Translations under genes and position numbers: made by a program
The notes under the pieces: generated by a model
Seen by the model: only the letters and a program-made list of their open reading frames with translations
What the model was told of the DNA's origin: nothing
The model's database searches: none
In this document: positions 7,924 to 17,434 of the stretch, piece by piece
Layout of the letters: the number at the start of each line of letters is the position of its first letter
Numbering within the stretch: position 1 is the stretch's first letter
Origin: Magnetovibrio sp. PR-2
Lineage (GTDB): Bacteria > Pseudomonadota > Alphaproteobacteria > Rhodospirillales > Magnetovibrionaceae
Assembly (NCBI RefSeq): GCF_036689815.1
Contig: NZ_JBAHUR010000013.1
Coordinates: 40,192-104,191 of the forward strand
Length of the DNA: 64,000 bases
Direction of reading: 5' to 3'

Positions 7924-10689
7924 TTAATGGGCCTCATCCCAGTTCTCGCCCACGCCCGCATCGACCACCAACGGAACGTCCAGGCTTGCCGCACTTTCCA
8001 TGACCTCTTTGACCAAGGCTTGGGTGGCGTCGACCTCTGCGTCGGGCACTTCGAAGATCAGTTCGTCGTGCACCTGCAACAGCATTTTGGCGCTCAAATC
8101 CGCAGCCTTTAAGGCGTCGGGCACGCGCACCATGGCGCGTTTGATAATGTCGGCTGCACCGCCTTGGATGGGGGCGTTGATGGCGGCGCGCTCCGCAAAG
8201 CCGCGCCGCATGCCTTTATCATTTATGCCGTTCACATGGCATTTGCGCCCAAACAGCGTGGTGACAAAGTTGTTGTCTTTGGCGAACTGGATGGTTTCGT
8301 CCATATACGTTCGTATGCCGGGGAACTTGGTGAAATACGCTTTGATGTAGTCGCTGGCTTCCCCGCGCCCGATGTCCAACTGACGCGCCAGACCGAACGC
8401 AGAAATGCCATAGATGATGCCGAAGTTGATGGCTTTGGCGTTGCGCCGAACCATGGGGTCCATGCCTTCGATGGGCACCCCGAAAACTTCCGCCGCGGTC
8501 ATGGCGTGAATGTCTTGGTCGGCGTGAAACGCGTCTTTCAGCGCACCGATGTCGGCCACGTGTGCCAACAGGCGTAGCTCGATTTGGGAATAGTCGGCGC
8601 TGATCAATTTGTGCCCCGGCTCCGCCACAAAAGCTTTGCGGATTTTGCGGCCCTCTTCGGTGCGGATGGGAATGTTTTGCAAGTTGGGGTCCGACGACGC
8701 CAACCGTCCCGTGGATGTGGCGGCCATAGAGAACGACGTGTGCACCCGCCCGGTCTTGGGATTGATCTGTTTGATCAAAGCATCGGTGTAGGTGCTTTTG
8801 AGTTTGGCGAGTTGGCGCCAATCCAAAACACGTGCAGGCAGTTCGTGGCCCTCGGCGGCCAAACCTTCCAACACGTCCGCGCCGGTGGCATAAGCCCCGG
8901 TCTTGCCCTTCTTGCCGCCTTCGAGCCCCATTTTATCAAACAGGATTTCACCCAACTGTTTGGGTGAGCCGATGTTGAAGTCTTGATCCGCGATTTTGTG
9001 GATTTCGATTTCCAAATCGCCCAGACGTTTGTCGAAATCGTCGGACAGTCGTTTGAGCTCTTGCGCGTCGGCCTTGATGCCAAAGCTTTCCATTTGGGCC
9101 AACACCGGGATCAGGGGGCGTTCCAAGGTCTCGTAGACTGTCGCCATCTGCTCGCCCGCCACGCGGGGTTTGAGCATCTTGTACAAACGGCACGTGATGT
9201 CGGCGTCTTCCGCCGCGTAGTCCCGTGCTTTGTCCAGCTCCACATGATCGAAGGTCACTTGGGATTTTCCAGTGCCTGCGACGTCTTTAAACTTGATGGT
9301 CTCAACACCCAAATGCAGGCGCGCCAGCTCGTCCATGCCATGACCGTGCAGACCGCCTTCCAGCACGTACGAAATCACCATGGTGTCGTCCACGGGGCTA
9401 AGCTCGATGCCGCAGTTGGCCAAAATCACCATGTCGTATTTGAGGTTCTGCCCGACCTTTAGCACCCCTGGGTCTTCCAGCATGGGCTTCAAAAGCTCCA
9501 ACGCACGCGCCATAGGGATTTGTTCGGGAACGTCTGCGTCGCCGCCACCGCCCAAAAGATCGCCTTGGGCCGGGGCCCCTTTGTGGGACAGCGGGATATA
9601 GCAAGCTTTGCCGGGTGTCACGCACAACGACACACCCACCAGCTCGGCGGCCATAGCGTCCAGGGACGTGGTTTCCGTATCGACTGCGACAAAGCCCGCA
9701 TCTTGAGCTTGGGCGATCCAGGGTTTCAGATCGTCTTCGGTTTGCACCAAGGTGTATTCGGTTTCAGCCACTTGGGGGACTTCGGCTGCACCCGCTTTTT
9801 CCGCCGCACCGTTGCCGTTGTCGCCGATGGACACACCTTGGGCGTCGATTTTTTTCACCAAGGACGTGAAGTTTTGTTCGTTCAAGAACGTCACCAACGT
9901 TTTGACGTCGGGTTCTTGCACTTCAAATTCAGACAGGGCGAGTTCCACCGGAACGTTGCGTTCCAACGTCACCAGTTGTTTGGAGACGCGCGCATTGTCG
10001 GCCTGTTCAATCAGGCGTTCGCGCCGTTTGGTCTGTTTGATGTTGGGCGCGTTTTCCAACACGCGTTCCAAATCGCCGTATTCGTTGACCAGCTGCGCAG
10101 CGGTTTTGGGTCCGATGCCTTCCACGCCCGGCACGTTGTCCGCACTGTCCCCAGCAAGCGCTTGCACGTCAATCACCCGGTCCGGCCCGACGCCGAACTT
10201 TTCCATCACTTCGTCAGGCCCGATGGTGCGGTTTTTCATGGCGTCGAACATTTGCACGCCGTCGCCCACCAGCTGCATCAAATCCTTATCGCTGGACACA
10301 ATGGTGACTTTGGCCCCAGCTTCACGGGCTTGGCGGGCATAGGTGGCGATCAGATCGTCGGCCTCATAGCCTTCCATATCTACGGGCTTTAGCCCCAGTG
10401 CTCGTGTCGCGTCACGCACCAGATCAAACTGCGGAATCAAATCATCCGGCGGTGGCGGGCGATGGGCTTTGTAGTCGGGGTAAATGTCTGAACGAAACGT
10501 CTTGCGCGCGCGGTCGAACACCACGGCAATATGATCCGCGTCGCTGTCGTCCAACAACTTCATCAACATGGTGGTAAAGCCATAAACCGCATTGGTCGGC
10601 GTCCCGTCGGGGCGCGATAAGTGGTGCTTAATGGCAAAGTAGGCGCGGAAAATGAACCCCGAGCCGTCGATCAAATAGACGTGTTTCAT
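7924..10689 (-). CDS. polA: DNA polymerase I
   Basis: The 921-residue protein has all three PolA domains. The 5'-3' exonuclease is N-terminal (MKHVYLIDGSGFIFRAYF onward, with a helix-hairpin-helix region GDSADNVPGVEGIGPKTA). The 3'-5' proofreading domain keeps its DxE (VAVDTETTSLD). The polymerase domain has motif A DYSQIELR, the O-helix RRNAKAINFGIIYG, and motif C QVHDEL near residue 872. It fills gaps in repair and removes Okazaki primers. The ATG at 10689 is the conserved start; 26 further in-frame codons upstream have no family support. It follows the zinc-finger gene by 17 bases. Confidence 0.98.
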   Translation of the reverse strand: MKHVYLIDGSGFIFRAYFAIKHHLSRPDGTPTNAVYGFTTMLMKLLDDSDADHIAVVFDRARKTFRSDIYPDYKAHRPPPPDDLIPQFDLVRDATRALGLKPVDMEGYEADDLIATYARQAREAGAKVTIVSSDKDLMQLVGDGVQMFDAMKNRTIGPDEVMEKFGVGPDRVIDVQALAGDSADNVPGVEGIGPKTAAQLVNEYGDLERVLENAPNIKQTKRRERLIEQADNARVSKQLVTLERNVPVELALSEFEVQEPDVKTLVTFLNEQNFTSLVKKIDAQGVSIGDNGNGAAEKAGAAEVPQVAETEYTLVQTEDDLKPWIAQAQDAGFVAVDTETTSLDAMAAELVGVSLCVTPGKACYIPLSHKGAPAQGDLLGGGGDADVPEQIPMARALELLKPMLEDPGVLKVGQNLKYDMVILANCGIELSPVDDTMVISYVLEGGLHGHGMDELARLHLGVETIKFKDVAGTGKSQVTFDHVELDKARDYAAEDADITCRLYKMLKPRVAGEQMATVYETLERPLIPVLAQMESFGIKADAQELKRLSDDFDKRLGDLEIEIHKIADQDFNIGSPKQLGEILFDKMGLEGGKKGKTGAYATGADVLEGLAAEGHELPARVLDWRQLAKLKSTYTDALIKQINPKTGRVHTSFSMAATSTGRLASSDPNLQNIPIRTEEGRKIRKAFVAEPGHKLISADYSQIELRLLAHVADIGALKDAFHADQDIHAMTAAEVFGVPIEGMDPMVRRNAKAINFGIIYGISAFGLARQLDIGRGEASDYIKAYFTKFPGIRTYMDETIQFAKDNNFVTTLFGRKCHVNGINDKGMRRGFAERAAINAPIQGGAADIIKRAMVRVPDALKAADLSAKMLLQVHDELIFEVPDAEVDATQALVKEVMESAASLDVPLVVDAGVGENWDEAH

Positions 10690-10706
10690 ATCCCCGCCGT
10701 CTCGCC

Positions 10707-10886
10707 CTAGTGGGCTTCGACTTTGGCGTTGGGATCCAGCTCGAACTGTTTGGAACAGTAGGGGCATTCCGCCTTGTGGGTGACGGAATCGATTTTCACA
10801 TACACACGCGGGTGGCCGCCAACAGCGTTGTCGCCGTCGCAGGCAACGGTGGAGGTGGTCACAATGGTTGGTGCCGCGTCAGTCAT
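10707..10886 (-). CDS. Zinc-finger domain protein (zf-CHCC, NDUFS6-like)
   Basis: A 59-residue protein with Cys16, His25, Cys41 and Cys44 in the order of the CHCC zinc finger (GGHPRVYV then CPYCSKQF). Mitochondrial relatives are the NDUFS6 accessory subunit of complex I; bacterial ones are short stand-alone proteins of uncertain role. The start (MTDAAP) is preceded by an AGAGGACATCACCC leader on the minus strand. It lies directly upstream of polA and may be co-transcribed. Confidence 0.9.
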   Translation of the reverse strand: MTDAAPTIVTTSTVACDGDNAVGGHPRVYVKIDSVTHKAECPYCSKQFELDPNAKVEAH

Positions 10887-11047
10887 GGGTGATGTCCTCT
10901 TTAAATGAACCAATCTGTACAACAATATATAAGTGGCTTGCGCGTGTGCTGAAAGAGCTTACATTCTCGATCATTCAGAAAATTCATTTTGCGCCGCGAC
11001 TGCGTTCCTTCAATCCTTTCAAGTCCGGCCACCAGGAGCCCGCCAGC

Positions 11048-12004
11048 GTGACCGATATGCCCGACAACGCCGTTGAAATTCGCGGTTTATCAAAGACTTA
11101 TGCAGCCTCCGGCAAGCAAACTGAAATGCACGCCTTAAAGGGCTTGGACTTGGATATCCCGCGCGGTTCGTTCTTTGGCCTGTTGGGCCCCAACGGGGCG
11201 GGCAAGTCGACGCTGATCAATATCTTGGCCGGATTGGTCCTCAAATCGTCCGGAACGGTGCGAATCTGGGACTATGACATCACCGATGCCCCACGCCGGG
11301 CCAAACGCTCCATCGGCATTGTGCCCCAAGAGCTTAACATCGATCCCTACTTTTCACCCCGCGAAGCGTTGGAAGTCCAGGCCGGCCTTTACGGCGTGCC
11401 CAAATCCCAACGCCGCACCGAAGAAATTTTAGAGGCCGTGGGCCTCATGGACAAGGCCGATGCCTATGCCCGTCGCCTGTCGGGGGGCATGCGCCGCCGC
11501 CTGTTGGTCGCCAAAGCCCTGGTCCACACGCCGCCCGTACTGGTCTTGGACGAGCCCACCGCCGGGGTCGATGTAGAGCTGCGCCGTCAATTGTGGGACT
11601 ACGTGCGCCGCTTGAACGAAGACGGCACCACGGTGCTGCTCACCACCCACTATTTGGAAGAAGCCGAAGAACTGTGCGACCGCATCGCCATTATCAATCA
11701 CGGCCAAGTGATTGCGTGTGACGAGACCAAAAACTTGATGGGCAAGCTCGACAGCAAGTGCGTCAACGTCATGCTGACCGACGATTTAGACGACATACCC
11801 GACCCCTTGGCCGCATTGGGTGCACAGCTGATCGGCCCGCGCGAATTGCAGTTCACCTATCAACCCAGCCATACCCAGACCTCCGACATCATCTCCGCCG
11901 TTCAAGACGCAGGCTTAACGTTCGCCGAGCTCACCACCAAAGAGCCGGAGCTGGAAGACATCTTTGTGCAGCTGACCAGCCAACCGGACCAAGATCGCGC
12001 CTAG
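11048..12004 (+). CDS. ABC transporter ATP-binding protein (ABC-2 type)
   Basis: About 318 residues with a complete ATPase: Walker A GPNGAGKS (47-54), signature LSGGM (144-148), Walker B LVLDEP (165-170) and H-loop His201. The C-terminal 90 residues resemble the regulatory extension of ABC-2/CcmA-type exporter ATPases. No permease gene is adjacent, so the partner must be encoded elsewhere. The GTG at 11048 is chosen because AGGAG lies nine bases upstream; an ATG at 11057 is the alternative. Longer in-frame extensions overlap the divergent zinc-finger gene. Confidence 0.92.
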   Translation: MTDMPDNAVEIRGLSKTYAASGKQTEMHALKGLDLDIPRGSFFGLLGPNGAGKSTLINILAGLVLKSSGTVRIWDYDITDAPRRAKRSIGIVPQELNIDPYFSPREALEVQAGLYGVPKSQRRTEEILEAVGLMDKADAYARRLSGGMRRRLLVAKALVHTPPVLVLDEPTAGVDVELRRQLWDYVRRLNEDGTTVLLTTHYLEEAEELCDRIAIINHGQVIACDETKNLMGKLDSKCVNVMLTDDLDDIPDPLAALGAQLIGPRELQFTYQPSHTQTSDIISAVQDAGLTFAELTTKEPELEDIFVQLTSQPDQDRA

Positions 12005-12053
12005 GCTCAGGGCATGATATACTTCGGTTTTCACATAACCGTTCAGCTGCAAA

Positions 12054-12737
12054 ATGTCCCCTTCCGCCGATCATCCGCCCTATGTGGGCAAGCTCATCAA
12101 GGACGTCGCTCAGGTCTCTGAGACGGCCCTAAAGGACGTCGGCAGCGCCGCAGAGCTTGCTCAGATCTGTGAAGGTATTTACGGATTTGCCGCGGATATA
12201 TTAGGCGCCATCATCGCCCAAGACCCTCCGCCGAAACCCATCGATTGCCAGGCGGGCTGTTGGTATTGCTGCACCTCCCCACAAGTCTTAGCCCTGCCCG
12301 TTGAAGTCTTGGCCGTGGCTTATACTTTAACACAAGGCCACACCCCCCGTGCGCTCACCGATCTGTTTGACCACCACCGCTCAAACACATTTGTCGACCT
12401 CACGTCCGAAGGACGCATTTGCCCTTTGTTGCAAGACAGCGCGTGCAGTGCCTACAGCGTACGCCCATCCCCATGCCGTGGCTTTAACGCTTATGATCAC
12501 ACCGCGTGCAAGTCGAAAAAGGTGGATGGCCTTGAGGCTAAAATCGTCGGTTATGCCCCCCAAGGTTTGATCTATCAAGCCGCCATGACTGGGCTGGCTT
12601 TGGGGTGCGACAACATCGGTCTCGATAATGAACTGGTTGACCTGCCATCTGCACTGTTGGTTGCACATGGCGATCTTGAGGGGTGCACAGAACGTTGGTT
12701 AACAGGTAAAAGAGTATTCGCGCCGCCATCTTCTTAA
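12054..12737 (+). CDS. YkgJ-family cysteine-cluster protein
   Basis: The 227-residue protein has the CxxxCxxCC cluster CQAGCWYCC (Cys65, 69, 72, 73), followed by further cysteines around ICPLLQDSACSAYSVRPSPCRGF. This is the metal- or Fe-S-binding pattern of the YkgJ (zinc/iron-chelating) family. The N-terminal 60 residues are a helical extension. The function of the family is unknown. It follows the ABC ATPase by 49 bases and precedes the TAXI gene by 19, all on the plus strand. Confidence 0.88.
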   Translation: MSPSADHPPYVGKLIKDVAQVSETALKDVGSAAELAQICEGIYGFAADILGAIIAQDPPPKPIDCQAGCWYCCTSPQVLALPVEVLAVAYTLTQGHTPRALTDLFDHHRSNTFVDLTSEGRICPLLQDSACSAYSVRPSPCRGFNAYDHTACKSKKVDGLEAKIVGYAPQGLIYQAAMTGLALGCDNIGLDNELVDLPSALLVAHGDLEGCTERWLTGKRVFAPPSS

Positions 12738-12756
12738 TCGCCGGGAACGCCAGCAC

Positions 12757-14028
12757 ATGAACAAAGACAGTTTGCGCATCGGGTTTTTATCTCTGGTCAT
12801 TTTGTTGGCCGGTTTTGTTTTCGCTTATCAATTTGTCGAGCCCGCACCGCCGAAAACCATCACCATTGCGTCCGGTGGGCCAACAGGGGCTTACAACGCT
12901 TTTGCCAACCGCTACGCCGAAAGCTTGGCTGCGCAGGGCATTACACTCAATGTTTTGGAAACCGCAGGCTCCATCGAAAATATTGAGCTGCTCAATTCCG
13001 GCAAAGCCGATGTGGCGTTTGTGCAAGGCGGAACGGGAGACGCCGAAGCGTCGCCCAACTTGGTGTCTTTGGGCGCGCTGTATTATGAGCCGCTGTGGCT
13101 GTTTGTGAACAAGAAGCACAAGGTTAAACGCCTCAGCGATCTCAAAAATTTGCGCGTTGCCGCCGGGGCTGAAGGCAGCGGCACCTGGGCCGTGGTGCGC
13201 CAGTTGTTGGAGATCAACAACATTAATACAGAAGACAAACGCATCCGCCACTTAAGCTCGAAAGAAGCCGTCGGCGCACTGAAGGATGGCAAAGTGGATG
13301 CGGCGTTTTTTGTCACCTCACCGACGTCCGGCGTCATTCAAGACCTGATCAAACGCAAAAACTTCCGCCTGATTGATTTTTCCCGCGCGAGCGCCTATGT
13401 GCACCAACACCGATATTTATCTGCGCTCACCCTTTATGAAGGTGTGATTGATTTGGCTAAAAATGTGCCCGCGCAAAACGTCACGCTTCTGGCCCCGGCG
13501 GCGACCTTGGCTGCGCACAAAGACCTACATCCAGCACTTCAGACCTTATTGGTCAAAACGGCATCGTCCATTCATACCGATGGTGGCATCTTTGAAGAAC
13601 CAGGCGCGTTCCCCTCGACCAACTTCTTGGATTTTCCCTTAAGCAGTGATGCCAAACGCTATATCGAAAACGGACCGTCGTTTTTAGAACGTTACTTGCC
13701 GTTTTGGGCGGCCGTTTTGGTGGACCGTTTAAAGGTCATGATCATCCCCTTGATCACGCTGATGATCCCGCTGGGCAAAATCTTGCCGCCAGCCTATCGC
13801 TGGCGCATCCGTTCGCGCATCTATCGCTGGTACAAAGACCTGATCCGCATCGAACGCGAAGTCTTGGCCGCCGAAAGCATCATCGAAAAAACCCAGATGA
13901 TGGAACAGCTCGACACCATGCGCAATGAAGTGCGCGAACTGGCCGTGCCTTTGTCCTATACCGACGAAGTCTACAATCTGCGTCTGCACATCGACCAAGT
14001 CATCCGCGATTTGGAAGAGCAGCGCTGA
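12757..14028 (+). CDS. TAXI-family solute-binding protein, membrane-anchored
   Basis: The 423-residue protein begins with an uncleaved-looking hydrophobic segment (about 8-26). A TAXI-type periplasmic binding domain follows: ITIASGGPTGAYNAFANRYA, then TAGSIENIELLNSGKADVAFVQGG. TAXI proteins normally feed TRAP transporters. Here a second hydrophobic stretch (about 315-345) and a charged, helical C-terminus are added, and no TRAP permease is adjacent. It may be a membrane-tethered sensor or depend on a distant permease. The strong hairpin terminator follows 51 bases after the stop. Confidence 0.85.
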   Translation: MNKDSLRIGFLSLVILLAGFVFAYQFVEPAPPKTITIASGGPTGAYNAFANRYAESLAAQGITLNVLETAGSIENIELLNSGKADVAFVQGGTGDAEASPNLVSLGALYYEPLWLFVNKKHKVKRLSDLKNLRVAAGAEGSGTWAVVRQLLEINNINTEDKRIRHLSSKEAVGALKDGKVDAAFFVTSPTSGVIQDLIKRKNFRLIDFSRASAYVHQHRYLSALTLYEGVIDLAKNVPAQNVTLLAPAATLAAHKDLHPALQTLLVKTASSIHTDGGIFEEPGAFPSTNFLDFPLSSDAKRYIENGPSFLERYLPFWAAVLVDRLKVMIIPLITLMIPLGKILPPAYRWRIRSRIYRWYKDLIRIEREVLAAESIIEKTQMMEQLDTMRNEVRELAVPLSYTDEVYNLRLHIDQVIRDLEEQR

Positions 14029-14074
14029 TGCCGTTGTTCGCCCTACGCCCAACGGGCGTACATATGCATGGACA

Positions 14075-14113
14075 AAAAACCCTCCGCCGTTCAGGCGGAG
14101 GGGGTTTTTTAAG
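14075..14113. terminator. Bidirectional Rho-independent terminator
   Basis: A nine-base-pair GC-rich stem, CCCTCCGCC (14080-14088) with GGCGGAGGG (14094-14102) and a five-base loop, is flanked by an A-run on the left and a T-run on the right. It sits between the convergent TAXI and DsrC-like genes and can end transcription from both sides. Confidence 0.93.
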
Positions 14114-14131
14114 TCATTGCACAAAGGGGCC

Positions 14132-14461
14132 TCAGTAGCCGCCTTTGCGTTTGGTTTCCGGCAATCCAGCAATTTTTGTGGCTTGTTTGGACGGTTGCAT
14201 TGGGAACAACTCGTATAGATCTTTCGTCGACGGCTTCGCACCCCAGATTTTCGCCATGGCCTTGACCATGTTGCGTTCGTTGGGTTGGCTGGCGTTGTTG
14301 TTGATGTACTCATCACGCAAGAATTTGATCAAATCCCAGTGCTTATCGCTCAACTCGGCAATGTTTTCAGTGACGGCAATTTCCTTCGCCACGTCTTCGC
14401 TCCAGTCTTCCAAATTGACCAGAAAGCCTTTTTCGGTTTGGTCCAAATCAGCGTATGCCAT
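14132..14461 (-). CDS. DsrC/TusE-family protein without the conserved cysteines
   Basis: The 109-residue protein has the family fold markers (DWSEDVAKEIA, LTDKHW-like SDKHWDLIKFLRDEY, LYELFPMQPSKQATKIAGLP). Dissimilatory DsrC ends with two conserved Cys residues and TusE with the penultimate one. This protein has neither: the end reads LPETKRKGGY, and no Cys occurs anywhere. It therefore cannot carry persulfide on the usual arm. It fits the cysteine-less DsrC-like group sometimes proposed to be regulatory. The ATG follows AGAGGAAACATT. Confidence 0.88.
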   Translation of the reverse strand: MAYADLDQTEKGFLVNLEDWSEDVAKEIAVTENIAELSDKHWDLIKFLRDEYINNNASQPNERNMVKAMAKIWGAKPSTKDLYELFPMQPSKQATKIAGLPETKRKGGY

Positions 14462-14589
14462 AATGTTTCCTCTCTGTCCTATCGTCGTCTTGTGAGGGCA
14501 GGCTTTGCGCCGGCCACTTTATATGAGATAGGACTAATATAGAGAGCTCTTTTGGGATTTTCTAGTCCGAGCCGACAAAAATGAGCGGA

Positions 14590-15840
14590 TTACTCGCCGA
14601 AAAATTCCAGCAGCCATTCCATCTCATCTTCCGTCAGCGGAAATTTCCCGCCTTGGGGTTTGAGGGTGCCCACAGGTTTTAAGCCGCCCAAACGTTTTTG
14701 CATGATGATGATGTCATCGGGCTGCATCCCGGCTTTCCACGTCAGCGAAACCAAGGCCTTGGCATTTTCGGACGTAGCGATTTTTTCGATGGCCCCGGGG
14801 GAGCGATCGCTCAACACGGCCAACGCGGAAATGGCGTATTCTTTCTGCCCCGCCTTAAGGGCACTTTCGACCATGGCGGGCTCCAGTTTGCCTTCTTTGA
14901 ACAGACGCTTGGCCTTGGCGTAGGGTGGTTCTGCGGCTTTGGCGGCATCGTCTTCGGCGGCAAGATCCAACCGCCAAGAGACTTCTTCACGCACGGCCTT
15001 GGCGGTTTCAGCGTCAAGATCTTTGCGGCTCAACAGGGCCTTGATCAAATGATCGGCAACAAAATCGGCCAAACGCAAGGCCACGCCTTTGGGCAAGGTC
15101 GGGCGGTGTACCAACGGTTCTTGCAAGGACTGAACGGATTTGGATTTATCGCAAATACGCTCCAGCAGGTCTTCTTTGATCGCCGCCGTACCGTTGCCCA
15201 GCAATTCAGCCACGGCCGCCGTATCGCCGGACGCAAAGATGTCTTCCATGACCTCGTCGGTGAGATTTGCCCGCTTGGAAATGGCGCTGATCGCACCGTC
15301 GGCGGGGTTGAGATCAATAATCTGGCGGAGATCGCGTTCCGTCAGAACCGGAGAGTTTTCCAACACCGGGGCACACACCACCAGCTCGCTGTCTTCGGCC
15401 AAATGGCGAATAACTTCGGGCGGTGCATCGCCCATGTCTTTGAGGGTATCGGCAACGATTTGGCGCACTTTCGTGGCTTGGTCACGTGCCAGGTTTTCCA
15501 GCGCCTCATAGGTGGATCGGCGGATGGTGTCGACTTCGTTGGCGCTCAGGCCCGGCGCAAGTTTTGAGATTTTCGACGCCAGCCCGGAGCGCACATCGTC
15601 ATCGTCGTCCTTGGTCAGCAGCAAGTCCGCTTGGCGTGGGGTCGCATCGTTTTGCGCGATGGCCGCGCGTACGGTAGAGACCTTGTCGGTCGCCAGGAAA
15701 TAGAGGATTTCGGGCTGTGCCTTAGGATGCTCGGCGACTTCTTGGCGCACCTTCACATCCTTGCTGGAGGCCAATTCCTTGGCTTCTTCATAATCCAGCG
15801 TATTGCCTTTGCGGAATTTATCCAACAAGCCTTTGAGCAT
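14590..15840 (-). CDS. DUF2336 domain protein
   Basis: A 416-residue, all-helical, cytoplasmic protein typical of alphaproteobacterial DUF2336. It is rich in HEAT-like units (VRQEVAEHPKAQPEILYFLA, TVRAAIAQNDATPRQADLLL). The start MLKGLLDKF is preferred over an upstream in-frame codon because it gives the family N-terminus. The molecular role of the family is unknown. It is separated from the DsrC-like gene by 128 bases on the same strand and by 167 bases from the tRNA. Confidence 0.85.
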   Translation of the reverse strand: MLKGLLDKFRKGNTLDYEEAKELASSKDVKVRQEVAEHPKAQPEILYFLATDKVSTVRAAIAQNDATPRQADLLLTKDDDDDVRSGLASKISKLAPGLSANEVDTIRRSTYEALENLARDQATKVRQIVADTLKDMGDAPPEVIRHLAEDSELVVCAPVLENSPVLTERDLRQIIDLNPADGAISAISKRANLTDEVMEDIFASGDTAAVAELLGNGTAAIKEDLLERICDKSKSVQSLQEPLVHRPTLPKGVALRLADFVADHLIKALLSRKDLDAETAKAVREEVSWRLDLAAEDDAAKAAEPPYAKAKRLFKEGKLEPAMVESALKAGQKEYAISALAVLSDRSPGAIEKIATSENAKALVSLTWKAGMQPDDIIIMQKRLGGLKPVGTLKPQGGKFPLTEDEMEWLLEFFGE

Positions 15841-16007
15841 GTTTTTTTGCCCTTTTTTCCCTGCAAAACCCCGCGTTGAGGTCCTGAGCACATCTAAACG
15901 CCTAATCCCCTCATATCATTAACCGTTTTTTGGCGGGGGGCAAGCCTCTGAATTGCGTATTCGCGTCTTGCGCGGGGCGGGGGGTGAGGGTAATGTGCAC
16001 GGCGCAA

Positions 16008-16089
<82 letters not shown>

Positions 16090-16187
16090 CCTATTGTTTT
16101 CAATGGGTTACATAGGCGCAAATTTGATGAAATCTCCAAAACGTCAAGCTGGCACACATACGGCACACTTGAAGGAGATTTCAGGCT

Positions 16188-17207
16188 ATGGCGACTTATC
16201 GTAAACGCAGCAACAGGTGGCACGTCCAGGTTCGGCGTACCGGACACCCCTCCCAAACCAAAAGCTTTATATCCAAAGCAGATGCACAGATATGGGCGCG
16301 GCAAATTGAAGCCGAAATGGACAAGGCTGTCCTACCAACTGATATCCGAGCACTAGACCAACTGACCGTCGCAGACTTGATTAAGCGATACAGGGATAAC
16401 GTCACCATTAATAAACGGGGTGTGGCGTCGGAGAAGAAGCGACTGGAAGTCTTCCTGCGCTATGAGTGGGCCGACAAATCCCTCAAGCAGACCACCCCTC
16501 AAACTTTCGCCAGTTACCGCGATGAGCGCCTCAAGCAAGTGCGCCCTGCTACAGTGGTGCGGGAACTGGGCATCCTGCGATCAATCTTCGCTACGGCAAT
16601 CAATGAATGGAATATCCCAATCCCTGAAAACCCGTTGGTTAAGGTCCGCAAACCTAAACAACCGGAAGCTCGGGACAGGCGACTACAGGAAGGTGAACTT
16701 GAACGCCTACTCTTGGCTTGTGAAGACACCCGGAGGGATTGGTTACGTCCCTGTATCCTAATCGCCATTGAAACAGGGATGAGACGCGGTGAAATCCTGA
16801 ATGTGAAATGGCAGGACGTAAACCTGGACGCTTCAACACTAACCATCCCGGTTACAAAGACAGGCCATTCAAGATGCATCCCTCTCACACCAGAAGCCGT
16901 GGCGATACTTCAAGATCGTTGGGATGATGAGTTTGAGCAGACTGACGTGGTCTTTCCAGCGAGCGCAAATGCCTTCAGGTTGTCCTGGGAGCGCTGTAAG
17001 CGCCGGGTGGCTAAGACCTACCCCGAAATAAAAGACCTACGCTTCCACGATCTCCGACACGAGGCAGTATCCCGTTTCTTTGAGATGGGATTGTCCGTTC
17101 CCGAAGTAGCGCTTATTAGCGGACACCGCGATCCGAGAATGCTATTCCGATATACGCACCTTAAGGCTGAAGACATTGTCGAGAAATTGGCTCTGCAAAA
17201 TCAGTAA
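16188..17207 (+). CDS. int: Tyrosine-type site-specific integrase
   Basis: The 339-residue protein has an N-terminal arm-binding segment, a SAM-like core-binding domain (about 60-150) and a catalytic domain. The catalytic set is present: Arg199 (ETGMRRGE), Lys224, His287 and Arg290 (FHDLRH), His313 (SGHRD) and Tyr322 (RYTHL). It should integrate and excise element A at tRNA-Arg. It begins about 100 bases after the tRNA and reads away from it. An AAGGAG site precedes the ATG. Confidence 0.96.
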   Translation: MATYRKRSNRWHVQVRRTGHPSQTKSFISKADAQIWARQIEAEMDKAVLPTDIRALDQLTVADLIKRYRDNVTINKRGVASEKKRLEVFLRYEWADKSLKQTTPQTFASYRDERLKQVRPATVVRELGILRSIFATAINEWNIPIPENPLVKVRKPKQPEARDRRLQEGELERLLLACEDTRRDWLRPCILIAIETGMRRGEILNVKWQDVNLDASTLTIPVTKTGHSRCIPLTPEAVAILQDRWDDEFEQTDVVFPASANAFRLSWERCKRRVAKTYPEIKDLRFHDLRHEAVSRFFEMGLSVPEVALISGHRDPRMLFRYTHLKAEDIVEKLALQNQ

Positions 17208-17230
17208 AACATGCCTGTTGAAAGCATCAT

Positions 17231-17282
17231 AAACAAACAACCACTCAATATATTTAATGCGTTGAATCTATTGAGTTTGTTT
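17231..17282. repeat. Imperfect inverted repeat downstream of int
   Basis: AAACAAAC…CTCAATA at 17231-17250 faces TATTGAGTTTGTTT at 17269-17282. The halves pair except for a five-base insertion in the left arm. It could be an integrase/excisionase binding region or part of a transcript end. There is no long T-run directly after it. Confidence 0.4.
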
Positions 17283-17381
17283 AATTGCTCTCCCCTAGTG
17301 TAACAGAAACGCCTCCAACTAATCAGAACCCTCTTTTTTTATAAAGAGAACTGGTGGTGTTTGATTTCCAAAAAATGACTG

Positions 17382-17415
17382 GACGGTCCCTGCAAAAGTA
17401 GGGGCCGTTTTTTTA
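17382..17415 (+). terminator. Rho-independent terminator just ahead of the helicase-like gene
   Basis: GGTCCCTGC pairs with GTAGGGGCC around an AAAA loop and is followed by a run of seven T. It ends only about 20 bases before the next start codon, so it either closes the integrase transcript or attenuates the helicase transcript. Confidence 0.75.
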
Positions 17416-17434
17416 TGAACAAGAAGGAGCATTC

